Below, one piece after another: positions 23,248-36,000 of a DNA stretch of 64,000 nt. The stretch's first letter is position 1. Each line of letters begins with the position of its first letter. Source of the stretch: Neospora caninum Liverpool. Taxonomy: Eukaryota; Apicomplexa; Conoidasida; Eucoccidiorida; Sarcocystidae. The notes under the pieces were generated by a model. That model was given only the letters and a program-made list of their open reading frames with translations. It was not told where the DNA came from and ran no database searches. The translations under genes and the position numbers were made by a program. The stretch is from positions 2,252,793 through 2,316,792 of the forward strand of contig NC_018392.1 of NCBI RefSeq assembly GCF_000208865.1, in the 5' to 3' direction.

Positions 23248-26200
23248 TGTAGACAGACCCCAGAAGAGAGCGCATTGAAAGAGTCAATCAGGGAAGGATC
23301 AGACGAAGAAGTCACTCCAAGGGGGCCGCTCCGGCAAGGGGATACTGGACTAGACATTCCACATTTGTTTGTGCGCGCACCTTGAGAGACCCGACGAAGC
23401 TGAGGAGGGAAAACCTACAGGAGGGCGGGAGACGTTCTCCGTTTCGTTCGAAAACGCTCAAACTGGCAACGAGACAAAATCGGTTGCAGCAGCGGCTGCA
23501 GCGGAAAGGGGGTGTGTTTTACAAGGCGGCGCTCCACGGTCCAAGAATCCTGGCCGTTTTAGCGTCGACAGAGGTCTTCGGGCCTTTACGACGCAACAGA
23601 GAAAGGCTCTGAGAAACAGGTGTATACACGTGTATATGGGAAACGAAGGAAAGACTAAAAAGCAGAGCAACGTTCCGAGGGAAAGGGTGTGAAAAATAAA
23701 GGTTAAAACATTCCGGGTCCCGCAAACAGCCAGCGGTTTGTGTGCCATTTAGCATCGGCGGGACCGCACCTCTCCGAATGGCGAAGGAAGTTCGGAGGAA
23801 GGCGCTGCACACCACAAAGTAGATGTCACCACGCGGCAAAGGAAATAAAGCAAGTTAAAAAACAGAAAACCGGCCAAGCCCTTTCGGAAACGAAGGAACG
23901 GGCGTAAAAACTCGAGCAGACTGCGAGTTGTGAAAGATTGCAGCCGCGCGCTGCAGGTGTCTCCTCCCTTGCCTCGTTTTCTTTTGGGGGTTTAACGGCA
24001 GCCACGGAAACGTCGATTTCAATCGATCCGTAAACGCATGCAAACGTGGTTGGGAAAGTGGAGTTAATTATCTTGTTGAAGTTTCTGAAGCCCAAAAAGT
24101 CGAGTGGCGAGCCCTTTGCGCGGAGACGCAACGACACACTCGCTCAAGTTGACGGGGGCACGCAATTGTCTTGGTTTCTCCTGTGAGGCGAGTACACATC
24201 GGCTGCCTACGTATTTGTTTTTCTTTTAGACACATGGTTTCCCTGATTCGACTGCAGGATACAGGCAGGTTTCCCGAATTTTTGACGGCACTGTGGGTCT
24301 AGTCTTATACTGGGCACATCCATTTACTGGGTATCGACGGCTCACCGACGCCGTCGCGTCTGACAACGTGAATTCGTGTCGTCCCCAACAAATACACTTT
24401 CTGTAGTTTTCTCCCAAGGCAACCAGATCTGTTACCTGCGTTCAACCGGCCACTCTTCCACAGGGACCACCCATGCCTCCGACGGCTTGTGTATTGAGCA
24501 GAAGTCCGAATGCTGGCAGTGCGCTGCGTAACGCTCGGGTTTCAGATAGATTCTGGTGAGGCGGAGGCTTCACGAAAAAACCGGACGTTCAGAGAAGGTG
24601 CCAACCTATGTGGTGGCCTTGCCTTATCCAGCAAGCAGTTTCTCACATACTTTGTGCCGTATCTCGTTTACCCGTGCCTTTTCGCGTGATCGTCGGTATT
24701 TTGGACATAACTGAGCTGGGCAAAAGCCTTGGGTCAGCAAAGTGCTGATCCCCTTGGCGCTACGCAGTAGTCTGTCGACGGCAGCTAGGCCGTATGTGCG
24801 AGTAGTGAAAAGCACAGACTTGTTTCCGTAATTGAAAGAACACTCGCTGAACGAGTTGTACGCGTCCTTGCGGGGACGAACACCGTCGACGCAACAGTTT
24901 CTGAATGGGGAATTCTGCTGGGCTCCGAACAGGGCCCGTGAACCATTTCAGACTTTCCCATTCGTGCAAGTGACTTACCAACGGGACAGCTCCGAGAAAG
25001 CCCTATCGTGGACACAACTTTACTTCGAGGTCGATGCAGTCCACTGGGAAGCAGTTGAGCGGACACAGCAAAGTGCCTGGCGGTGGGAGTTCGGCCACGA
25101 AACATGAACAACTCCGGGCATGTGATGCGCAATGGACGAGTACGGCAAACAAACGCCGTACCGCAAGGAGTGGGTGCGGAACGCGAACCTCGAATGCATG
25201 CAGTAAGCATTGGCATCCGAATTTGGAATCGCCTCTAGACGCAGTGGTGTTAAAACAGAGACACGGCGAGAGAATATACTGAGATACACGCTGTCCGTGC
25301 GAGCTTTACCCCAACTTCCACAAGCAGGAACAAATTGTGTAACTTGAGCAAATGCGAAGGTACATTATTCAGGATTTTTTTGTCTTGGAACCATTTGCAA
25401 TTTCATATCTACGTGTAGCGTGTATGCGTACCAACGAGGAAGTGGTCCTTATGTTTGTGTCTGTATTTAGCAACATTAAAGGGATGAAAACGAGCCACTG
25501 CGCCAGTGAGTCGGGCGAAAAACTTGCCTGCGTGGCAGAGTCTCTGTTTCTTCTCCATTAAGCCATCGGGCAAAAAAGGCAAAGGGATCTTCCTTCTTGG
25601 GCTTGCCTCAAGGAGTGCTATTGCACAGGGTCGCAGTCGTTCAGTTGCACGAGGAAAGATATCAAAGTCGTGAAGTGCTCTGTAAATCCAGAGAAAGTTT
25701 ATAGCTTGATTTTCCGATCAATCTCAAAGCCATGATCATCAGACTGGCAGATTTGGGGTTTGGCGACGCCTGTGCTGAAAGCGCGTATTGGGTATTCTTT
25801 CTTAGCGGCTTCTCAATGCATTGGGGTTTCCCATGTTTTTCCGTATTGAGTTTCTGTATCGCATACTTCGACCGCTCAGCTAGTGCTGTAAAAGCACGCG
25901 AGCCCAAAGAACGCGGGCAGAAAGCGTTGCTGACGAGCTCGGGCGTATGGTGTGCCCACCAGAAAATGGAAACAGAACTTTGCAGATGCACGGAAGTCGC
26001 GCCTCGACCTGGGTTTTCCTGAGGAGATTGCGTGCTTGCAAGCTGTAGTAGAGTGTCAACGGAAGGCCGCTGAAGAATTCGAAAGTCGCACACTCAAAAT
26101 TGCTCAATGGTAGACACACGGGGCTGGTCGTCGCTGCTCTCCGAGGCCCTGGAACGGTTACGTCCCAACTGCATTAAAAGCATCATCTGCGGAGTTCCTC

Positions 26201-27090
26201 GCTTTCCCAGAGCCCTTGAATCCGAAGGACAGAACGCCGGGAAAGTGTGAAGGGGATTTCTAGTATGTCTTGTCGTGTCAAGCGCTTACTCTTTAAATAC
26301 GCTCTTGCGAAAAAAGGCATCCGCGCAGCGCGCCCGTCCGTCGCCCCGCCGGCGCTCACAATACTTCTGCAGCTCGGTGACCTGGCGAGTTCCAAACACC
26401 TTCCAGAGAAACCTTCCATCAGGTGCCCGTCTCCCCTAAGGAAAACCATTTTTCCTAAGAACATGAAGACTTGTTTGTTTGGTTTTTACACGGCCTCGAG
26501 CACACATGAGCTAACTGGTCTTCCGGTGTGCAGCCTTCCTACGCGGCCCGTCGTCAAGCGTTGCTACCGCGCGGCGCTTGTTCTTCATCATCATTTTAGT
26601 GTACACGTTTTTTCTCGCTCCAAAGAAACAGAGTCGTGGAAGAGAAGAGCGACAAAAAGCAGAGAAAACGGAACCTTGTGTGGCGTGACTTTTTGCCGGG
26701 AATGAGGCAACTCACGGTGCGCGTCCTCCCCCGAACGAACCCATCTTCACGTTCTTCCTTTTCCTACTTCAAATCCTTTTTCTTTTCCTGATGTGTTCGG
26801 TAGGCGGCATCTTTTAAGTCGCGGTTCTTCTTTTCCTCGGAAGTGAGTCCGTTGAAAGATTTCTTCAGTGGATCCCCCGTCAAACCACAACCAGTCCTGA
26901 TCTTCGTTTCAAGAGAAAAAGTGTTTGCCTACCGAGAGCGGTTTTTCTAGCGTGTCTCTCCGCCGTTCCATCCCTTCAGGACGGCGAGCCTCGGAGCTGC
27001 AGAGAGGACTTCCCCGGCCGCTCTGTGGAGGCTTTTTGCGAGGCAGGCTGCCGGCGTCCCAGCGGGTGTGCGTTTTCCCGAAACGCGGAA
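23248..27090. other. long head-to-head intergenic region
   Basis: Separates the starts of the divergent kinase (-) and gamma-glutamyl hydrolase (+) genes, so both promoters should lie here. No coding region is supported: the longest ORFs (24785-25216 -, 25662-26093 -, 26247-26705 +) are 140-155 codons and featureless. TGCATGC-class elements lie near 24037 and 25194. The 3.8 kb length leaves room for a non-coding RNA or long 5' leaders, neither of which can be seen directly. Confidence 0.5.
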
Positions 27091-30000
27091 ATGGTCTTCC
27101 GAGCCTTGCTGCTTCTCTGCCTCCTCTGGCCCCCAGGGATGCAGTTTTTGAACAACTGTGCACCTGCCTATTGCAGTGTGGGTTCCGCAGAGGCAGGAGG
27201 CGCTCCGCCTTGGCGACACGAGAGCGAGGCGCGGGGCGCCGAGCAGCCGGATGTGGACGAAGCGAAATTCGTCGCGTTCCCCTCAGAGCAGAGATCGATT
27301 GAAAGAATTGCGAGGCGAGATCCCGAGGCAAGAACGACGGGACAAGGTGTGCCCAAAGAACGCGCGAAAGAACTGTGTGCACAGGCGAACAATGTACCGG
27401 CGTGCGTCCAGCAACAACTCAATGAACCTGTCGCGCGGCGCGCAGGCCGCAAGAGGGCGGCCGTCATTGGAGGTAAGCCTTTCCAAAAGGAGACAGGCGT
27501 CTGATGCGTGTTCGCCCCTGAGCGGTTCTCTGCAGGAGAGAGTCCTGTAGACTCGGGGCCGAGGGCCCGAGCCTCATAAGCGACGTGGCGACACACGAAG
27601 GAACGGGAGTAGCCGGCAGATGGGAAAAGCCGCAAAGGCTAGTGGCGAGACAATGACAGAGCTGGACGACCTGTAGGAATTTAAGCTGAAGAGAATTGCG
27701 GTTGACGCCCCGTTTCTCCTGTCGCTCGACGGTGCCGATTTTCACCAAGCCAGCAAAACGGCCGATGCTGCTTCGTGTGCAGTCCCAGCGGTGAACTTTT
27801 CAGCCCGCGAAACACTCAGAGAAGTCCAACCCTGCCGACCCTTTGCTGGCGTACACGACGTTTTGTATTTGTACGCGCGACTGAACGTGCCTGCCTGTGC
27901 ATGCATACGCGGGGATGTGCAGCGGGCAACAGAGGAGGGGTGTTCCTCCAGAGATCGACTTGTGTGTCTTTCCAAACGTTACTGTTGTGTGCTTGCTTTT
28001 CTGTTTTCTCCCTCAGTCCTCGCTCAAGGCCCCGTCTCCCCTGCTGTCATGGGACCTAACGGACACCCGCCAGAGGACGGAGATCGTCTTCCTGAGGACG
28101 GTGGCCCGTCCTACGTCGCAGCCTCATACGTCAAGTTTATCGAAGCCAGTGGAAGCAAAGTACGTCATCCGCATCATGCGCATGCACTAAAATATGTATA
28201 TCTATCGTGCATGCGTTCACGCCTACTTTTGTGTGTACATATGCATCTGCAGACTGTGTTGGGTCCGGGGGATGAAGCTCGCTGAAGCCTGCAGGAGGCA
28301 GGGCGAATCATCAGCACTCTGCACGAATGTATACGTGTGCCTGTGCCCCGATATGCATGCGCGCACGCGTGTGCATGCCCCCACTGTAACATTCTGTGTG
28401 GTGTTCTGGCTCTTTTACACGGCACGTGCTCGTCATACTGTTTTTTGCACATCTATCGCATAATGCCGCGAAGCCTCTTTTGGGGGGGTTCTCCTAGGGT
28501 GAACCCCCTTTGAGAACGACAAAACGCAAATGCTTGTCGGGGAGCTCCGACTGAGAGGAGACGTGGGCCCAGGCCTCATGACGATGCTTTGCAGAGAACA
28601 GCCTTCAAGAACGTGATTTAGATCTTTCGAAAACGTAAATCGCTTTCCCCTGTTTTCCTTTGCCGACCGTAAGGGTTTCGACATCACCCTCTTCTCTGGA
28701 CACCATCTGCGTGAATCTACATTCCTAACGAAGGACTTGTCGATTCGTTCTTCCCCTCTGAAACTCTCCGGGTTCCCCCCACCCTCGTATTTTTGTTTCT
28801 CGTGCTTCAGGCCATTCCCGTGCCTGCCTTTGCGACCGAAGAGGAGTACCGTCGGGTCTTTGACTCACTGGACGGTCTCATTCTTCCCGGGGGAGAAGCC
28901 GCGATTGACCGTGCCAATGCCGCCTATTACCGCGCGACGAAACTCTTGCTTGACTGGGCCAAGGAGGTGAGAGGAAAGCGGCTTCGCAAAGAGCGTGGGC
29001 GTGGGCGGGGAAGCATTGTCAAAAGGAATAGGTTGGTGCACTCGGTGTCATAATCCTAGAATTCCGTGCAGTTTCTCCGTCTGAATTTCGACCTCCCGTG
29101 AGCGCCGAGCAGATTGTCCTAGAAACCGTTTTCTAAGGCATTGCCGAACACGATTTCTCTTGTATACGAGATCATCCTAAAACGGGGCACAGTTTTTTGG
29201 ACACCCAGGTGAGCTCGAGGTAAACTCGCAGCCAAGCGCGGATTTCGAGGAGAGTCGAGCTGTCCCCCCGACAAACAAACTTCCCTTTCCGTCCTGCGCC
29301 TTTTCCCGCTGCCCGTATCTGCCGTCCCTTTCCGCCTCACGCTCCCGTTTCAACCTGGGTGTTTTCTGTTGCAGGCAAACGACGCAGGTCGGTACTTTCC
29401 TGTCGTTGGCATCTGCTTAGGTTTTGAAGCGATGCTCATTTGGGGCAGTGAAGGTCGATTTGACTATTTTTCCGTCGACGACTATCGGAACGTCGATCGG
29501 GCGAGGCGCCTGAAGCTCCTTCCAGACGCGTTTCAGTCTCGCCTTTTCGGCGGGCCAGGCTTTCCGTGGTCTCAGGAGCGTCCGTCGCTGTCCGCGTCCT
29601 ATGAGGGCCCGCCCGACTCGAGTGTGGACAAGGAGGCCACGTCTCCCGCTCGTGGCGGCGCAACTCTCGTTCCCGAAAGCGATGCCCGGTTCAACGCTGT
29701 AAACCCGATGGGACTGTCCGAGGGGTCGGCTGGAGACTTCCGTGGCGACCGCGGTCGCGCACCGACGCGACGGCTGCTGTTTCTCCACAGAGGTAGGAGC
29801 ATTCTCGAGTGTCTAGGCGTGAGCCTCTTCGTGAGTCTGCGGGGCAAGAAGAGCCAAGAGGGAGAGGGGCTGGCCGCCGCACCTGCAGCAGCCTTCCGTG
29901 TGAACGGAGGCGGGAACGGGGTTCGCTTGCTTCGATCGCCTCTTCCTTTTCGCCACCTCTTCGCCTAGCGGTGCGGAGACATCCAAAACTGGAGCGACTC

Positions 30001-31109
30001 GGGCGTCTGTGGACTGGAAGGAGGCGACGGGTCGGAGGCGGAGACATTTGTGGGGAAATCGGCAAGCGAGAGGGATTGGAGGATGAGTGACAGGGAAGAG
30101 AGAGGTTTCCTGCTCTCAGCCGAGAGCGGGAAGAAGATGCATCTACCGTTGATACGTGTCTGTCTGTACAGGATCCGGAAATTTGGGCATGCGATTGCTG
30201 TCACCAGAAAGGACTGGATCTCCCGGCAGGGAGCCAAGCAGCTCAGATATTCCGCTTTTTTCCGGTGAAGGAAACAGAGAGTTTGGGCATGACACAGACG
30301 ATGACGATGCTCTGGAGCAAGTGACAAACTCGAAAAGAGTTGCCTCGCTCCTGCAGGAGCAGCCGGCGTCTTACTTCCATCACCATCGCCGGATGACGCG
30401 CGTCGAGTTCGAAACTGATCCGCATCTCAAGACGAAGTTCCAGCTCGTCGCCTCTGCCCTCGTCGGGGACGGAACGAACCCAGATGGGAGCGACGAGATC
30501 GTCGCAATTGTCGAGGCCAAAGGGTAAGCTGCACTGCGGGAGATCGAGATGCGATCCGCGAATTTCGCTGTCCGTGTTTTTGGGAAATGCGCTCGCGAGG
30601 CCAAAACTGCTGTTCACAATTGCGGGCGTCTAACTCTACGATTTCGAGGCATCCTCGTTCTCTTCGGAGCGGCCGCTCTGTTGAAGCGGAATCTCGCAGA
30701 TCCGCAGCCAGTCGTCCAGATTTTGAACAGTAAAGGCAGAGAGATGCAACAGAGACAGAAACAGCCGAAGCTGAAAATAAGTTCGCGTTTTTCTCATGCC
30801 GTCCACGTAAAGCGTGCATGCATGGCTCTGACTGTTTTCACCGCTACCCCTTGATTTCTTGTTACCAGATGCAAAGGCTTATACCCCTGTGGGAAAAGAT
30901 GTGCCGTCGCTAGTTGCGCCGATTCCTGTGGAAGTGAAACAACGGAATTTTTCTCCAGGTCGAGAAAACGTAGAAGTGCTTGTGAGAAATCGTGTGAGAG
31001 GTGCTCTGATGGTGTTTTCCAACAAAGCCAAGCGCAGTCTAAGCTCCCGTGCATCTGCTCCGGCCCCGTATGTCTCTCTTGTCTCCTCTGTCTGTGTCTC
31101 ACTATATAT

Positions 31110-31141
<32 letters not shown>

Positions 31142-31833
31142 ATGTAAAGGGTATGGTGGTTATGGTAGTAAGTAGGAAACCTTTCTGCACGGTAGATCGT
31201 ATGTTTTTGTCTCCCAAAGCCAGTATATATGCAAATGTGTGTATATCTACGCGTGCGTGTTTGCGTGCAGGTATCCTTTCTACGGCTTCCAGAGCCACCC
31301 GGAGAAGCCTCTGTTCGAACACTGCCCGTTCGCCCAGGTTCCTCATGACATGGTATCCCGAATGATCTCACTCTACGTCGCAGCGTTTCTCGGAAGCGAG
31401 GCGAATCAATCAGATCACCCAGTCGAGCCGTTGGAAAAAGAATGGTACCATCTGTTTGAACGCTACCCGGTGTACAGCACCTCGTCTCCAGACCAAAACT
31501 ACGTTTTTGAGCAGGTGCACGTGTTTCCTGGTACTCATGCCGCATCTCACAGTTCAGTGGTAAGAGCCGGAAATGAATCGCATGCAGAGCGAACGGTGGC
31601 AACGACGTAGGACAGTTTTTCTCATGTCGTGCCCCGTTGGCTGTGCGAACGAAAATATCAGATACGAGGGGAAATGGAGATTGGGTGAAGGGAATCAGTT
31701 CGGAGTAACCGTCAGAATGGGTGAAGCAATGCCACCAAGAACGGTCTTCGATCTGCATTTCTTCGGGATGGATATAAACCATTCTCGTTCGTTTTCCGCG
31801 CAGGTGTTTGGTTCCAAGCCCCCGCGTTCCTAG
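27091..31833 (+). CDS. GGH: gamma-glutamyl hydrolase (folylpolyglutamate hydrolase)
   Basis: Class I glutamine amidotransferase-like peptidase (family C26) that trims gamma-linked glutamates from folates, normally in a lysosome-like compartment or outside the cell. Seven exons join in frame: 27091-27472, 28017-28159, 28811-28966, 29375-29792, 30172-30523, 31271-31514 and 31804-31833, giving 574 residues. A signal peptide is visible (Leu-rich run at residues 5-12). Family signatures: VIGVLAQ at the start of the fold, SYVAASYVKFIEASGSK, LILPGG (198-203), nucleophile Cys241 in GICLGFE, and His493 with Glu495 in FQSHPEK. All catalytic elements are intact. Human GGH has about 110 residues between its catalytic Cys and His; here there are 252, so exons 4 and 5 carry about 140 extra, Ser/Gly/Asp-rich residues. 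There is also an N-terminal extension of about 80 residues after the signal peptide. The start has purine at -3 (gaaATG). Confidence 0.93.
31103..31143. repeat. TA microsatellite
   Basis: About 40 bases of TA dinucleotide with one TACATGTA interruption, in the fifth intron of the gamma-glutamyl hydrolase gene, about 130 bases before its acceptor. Confidence 0.95.
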
Positions 31834-33069
31834 TAGGAAGTCGAAGTGTGCCGTTCGCTCTTGTGTGAGATGCGTTGTGTTTTTGGGACCGCGAGAATCT
31901 CGACGATCCTGTCGGCGTTTTTCTTCTGCATTTGTGCGTCAAGTGTACTGTATGCGTGGCCTTGAGACGAGACACAAATAAGGTACGTTCTTCGGTAGGC
32001 GGCGATGCTGTCTGCGGAGTTTGATACGGTGACAGCTGCAGCGTTAACGCAGTTTCCGAGCGTCTTAGCCTGTGTGTGGCAGCGGTTTGTTTCGTCAGAG
32101 GTGGACTTCCTTGTAGGTCGCTTGGTAGATTTGCTCGTCCTTCGCCTTAAACGCGTTTTGCACGGCTGCTTAGTGTTTTTTTTGCTTTACACACAGCAAT
32201 TCTTCGTGGAGAGTACAGTGCGGTGCATCGAGTCTTTGGCAGGTCCGTGGTGGGTTGAGAACTATCCAGTGGAGAAAAAGGGAGAAACACATGCAGGTTG
32301 TCAGCCGGCGCCAGGCGCAGGAGGAATCTTCCAATGAACCTGCCTAGTTTCTGTGTCCAGTGCAAGACAGGCGAGTGCTGCGTGAGCCGGCGGGAGAAAC
32401 ATCTCGATCCACTGCACGTGTGTCATAAAAGGTGAATTCTGATGCTTAGTTTTTTGGGCTTTTACATTTTTGATAACTTTTTTTGTGTGTCCGTGAAATT
32501 TCTTCACGAAAAAGTGACTGATTCACCGCGTGGTCTACGCCGCGAGGCGCGGGTCACGACCCTTGCTTTTTCGGTTTTCCCCTCTTCATGTCGACGGTGT
32601 AAAGAGAGTGATATGCTGCCACACGTTCCCGCCAACGAGTCGCAACACCGAATATCAACTTTTACGCAGATCCCGTGAAAGGATTCTGGCAGGAACCAGA
32701 GCGCTGTGATGTTTACCTGGTCGTAGGAAGAAATACACAGGTGTGCACCACGGTTGTGAACCTTGTATCCTAGCGAGCAGTTTCACAGTTCTCTAGCGAA
32801 GAAGTGAAACCAGAGCTATTATACAGCCGACGTGTGCGTCGGCTGGTGCGGAGTCTCCTCAGACACTGGCCTCCGCATCGGGCGAACGGCAACAAAGCCA
32901 TGGATGCGCCAAGCAAAGCGATTTCTCACATGTGCGCTACTTGCCATGAAAAATCCCCGGCGTACCGTACGACAGTTATATAATTTAGAGTTAGGAAGTA
33001 ACGTGGATCTTTATCCACTTCCGGGCAAGACGGTACCAGTCACGCAAAGCACCTGCAGTACAGCCTGAT
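31834..33069. other. convergent intergenic region, 3' UTRs
   Basis: Lies between the gamma-glutamyl hydrolase stop (+) and the stop of the giant minus-strand gene. It contains no ORF longer than about 110 codons and several T-rich tracts, as expected for two opposed 3' UTRs. No gene is seen. Confidence 0.6.
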
Positions 33070-36000
33070 CTAACGAAAAGCAGGAAACAACGAGCATTCT
33101 GTTTCTCCGGCACCAGCGGTCACAAAGGACGTGAGAACGTAATCGCTCTTCACCATATCTCCGACATGAACAACAGCTTCCTTCCCCCTTTTTATTCCTT
33201 GAGGAATGTGATTTTCCGCAACACTCTTATCGATGAGGGTCTCCGGCATTATTAGCTCATGTGCAAGCGCGAGCAACCGTGGAGTGCTCGTACGCCGAAA
33301 ATTCTCCTCTCTCAATTTACGGTTGTGTTGTTGTCTCTGTGACCAGCCGTAACAGATCTCTGAATCGCCACCGCACGACTTCAAATCCTGAGAATTTCTC
33401 TGTCCTCCTGTTTTTGGTAACAGCGTTATGACAGGATCCGCGGCGTTCCCGGATTCCGACGCCCCGTAACTGGTGCGGCGAGAAGATCCAAGTTTGCGTG
33501 AATAGCAGTTTGCCTCGCTCAATCGAACGCAACCACAAACCTCATGATGGCGAGTCTCCTCACAACTGACTCCTGAAACAAACTTCTTCTCATGAGCGAT
33601 CTCAGGCTCATCCGGACCAGGAACAGCCTGCCGAGGAACTGCCTGGCTCTGCGGAAGTTCCGCTCCTTCATATCGTTGAAATTGCACTTTGGTTTGCACT
33701 TTGGTGACAAACTGACTATCTTCGTCCCTAGGGCACTTCGTTCGAAGTCTTAAGTGGGACGACGAGTTCGAGAGCTCGCCCGTCGAAAGAGTTTGTGGTA
33801 GATCGCCCCATTCCGGCGCTCCCCCCAGTTTTCCCCCTGGTCCATTCGTTCGCGTTTGTAAAGGTTCCTCGATCCCTCCACACTCGACACTTGTGTAACT
33901 TGCCGACCGGCTGGGCTGAGCGTGAAACGGGTTGTTCGTGCCGGCACACGTGCGCATACAGTCGATATCCTGACTGTGTTTTTGCAGGAAATCGACCTTA
34001 ACTTCTCTCGAACGAGCGCTTGCAGGCTCAGTTCCAGCTCCAGATAAGAGATGATCAGGAGAGGCCGAAGGCGGGATTTGCGAGTTTCCCATCGCCTTGC
34101 ATTTCTCTTGTGACGTCGCACCATGCAGTGTTTCGCGGGAGGGCGAGTTGGCGGTTGGGCTTCGCGTTTCGGATGGTCCGTCGCTCGTTCCCGTGGATGC
34201 CGCCGTGGAGCTCAAGCGAAACGCGTTACTGCATGCATTTCGGTCAGTGGGTTGTCGATGCGTCTGCGACAGCAATTCCACCTGTCGCGCTTTCAGTGCG
34301 GATAACACTCGTAAGGCTTCTTGGCGCGCCTGGCAACTGTCCGTCGTGCCGGTCCTCGGGGCACACAACTCACGAAGCCGGGGGGTTGCCCGACGCACTG
34401 CTGGTTTGAAGGGAAAGGGTTCTCTCCCGTCCTCGCTCTTCGTCACGCAACCGTGGCTGTTGCGGTCAGGTGCACTGGAGTCTGTTTGACCTGATTTCGG
34501 CTCCAGCGCGTCCAGTGCATGCTGTTTTGCGCGAAGGAGCAAACGCGTAGCTGCCAGAGACTCGACTCGTCTCAATGCCGGTCGCCGCGCCGTCGTCGCA
34601 CCCGTCGCTTGCCGTTCCAGCGGCGGAGAAATGCCCGCGTGCTGAGGCAAGTCGCTTCGTCGAGGACTCCCTGTTCGGTTTGCTTGTGGCTCTGGCCTCG
34701 GTTTATCTGCAGGTGTCGGCGGATCCGTTCTTCCCGTCCGAGCAGGAGCCGGCACTGTCGACGCTGCAGACCTTTCGCAGGTCTCTCTATCAGACAGTGG
34801 CCTGTGCAGAGATTTTCCCCCGGAACAACTGACGGAGGCAGCGGCTTCGATGTCCTCGGTAGGCCACCAAAAAGAACCTCCTCTCGCGGCACGCAGTGCA
34901 TCTCCCACGTGAGGCTCCGCCGTAAGCAACGCAGTCTGTGATGGTTCTCTCATGTTTTCGAGCGCGACCTTGAGTCGACTCTGCTCCGCTGTTCGTTGCG
35001 TCTGTCCCCAGGTCTCTTGCAACTCCCCCTCTGTCTTCTGAAACAGTTCCTGGTCGCGGATCGTGTGCTGCAGTCGGGTGGTGCCGGCGTCTTCTTCAGC
35101 AGCTTCGCGCCGTCTTTCTGCCGGAAGAGAGCCTCCTAATTGACGACGATTGCGACATATCACATGAATATCGGTCTCCCCTCCCATCTTCACTCTGTCT
35201 ACTGGCAGAGACGACACATGCTGATCTTCTGCGAGTTCACAGACCCCAGTATTCTGTCTATAGAAAGCCGCATCTACGCGGTTCCGCACCCCTGTGTCCG
35301 GTGTACCGTTTCCAGATTTTGGAACTGCGTGTCCGTCGGTACGGATTGCGCGCGGGAAACCTGTTGTCGCCTGCGTCTCGACAGTCCTTTGCAGTCGCGG
35401 TTCTTTGTGACTCGGCGGTTGGGGAGGCCCCGGAACTTCGCTGACGGTCTGCTGTCGATTCGCACCGCGACTCAGACAGTTACCCTCCTCTCTGTCTTCG
35501 ACCGTTTTCTGGACATCAGTCGAGACAGGACCGTGGGACGCTCGCCGCTGCAGTCGACTCTCGTTCTGCTGCACAGGATTCGCCTCTGTTGAAGCCGCAA
35601 AGCGGTTTCTCTTTCCTTCTTCACACGACGAATCCAATGACCCTTCCCGTCCGGTGCCTGTCGTCCTATATGCTGTATGCACACCGACCAGTGTCTCGTG
35701 GAGCGGCGCTCTCTTCCGCGTGCCGAGCTCTGGAACGCAGGGAGAGAACGGCGGGTGCTCCCTTTCCTGAGCGCGAGTTACCTCGGGCGCCTGTTCACGC
35801 TGAGGTTCCCCATATTTTCTTGGTAGACCGTCGGAGCTCAAAGGCCCCAGTTCGGATATCGTCGCCGTAGCCATAGCCCGTTCGCGTTCTATGCGGTCGC
35901 TTGTCTCGCGCGGGGGGACACGGATGACGCTTCTGGTTCTTTCCGCGGGAGACGCCGCAGTTTCTACGCTCGGTGACTTTAGCAAGGACACCGAAGGAAG

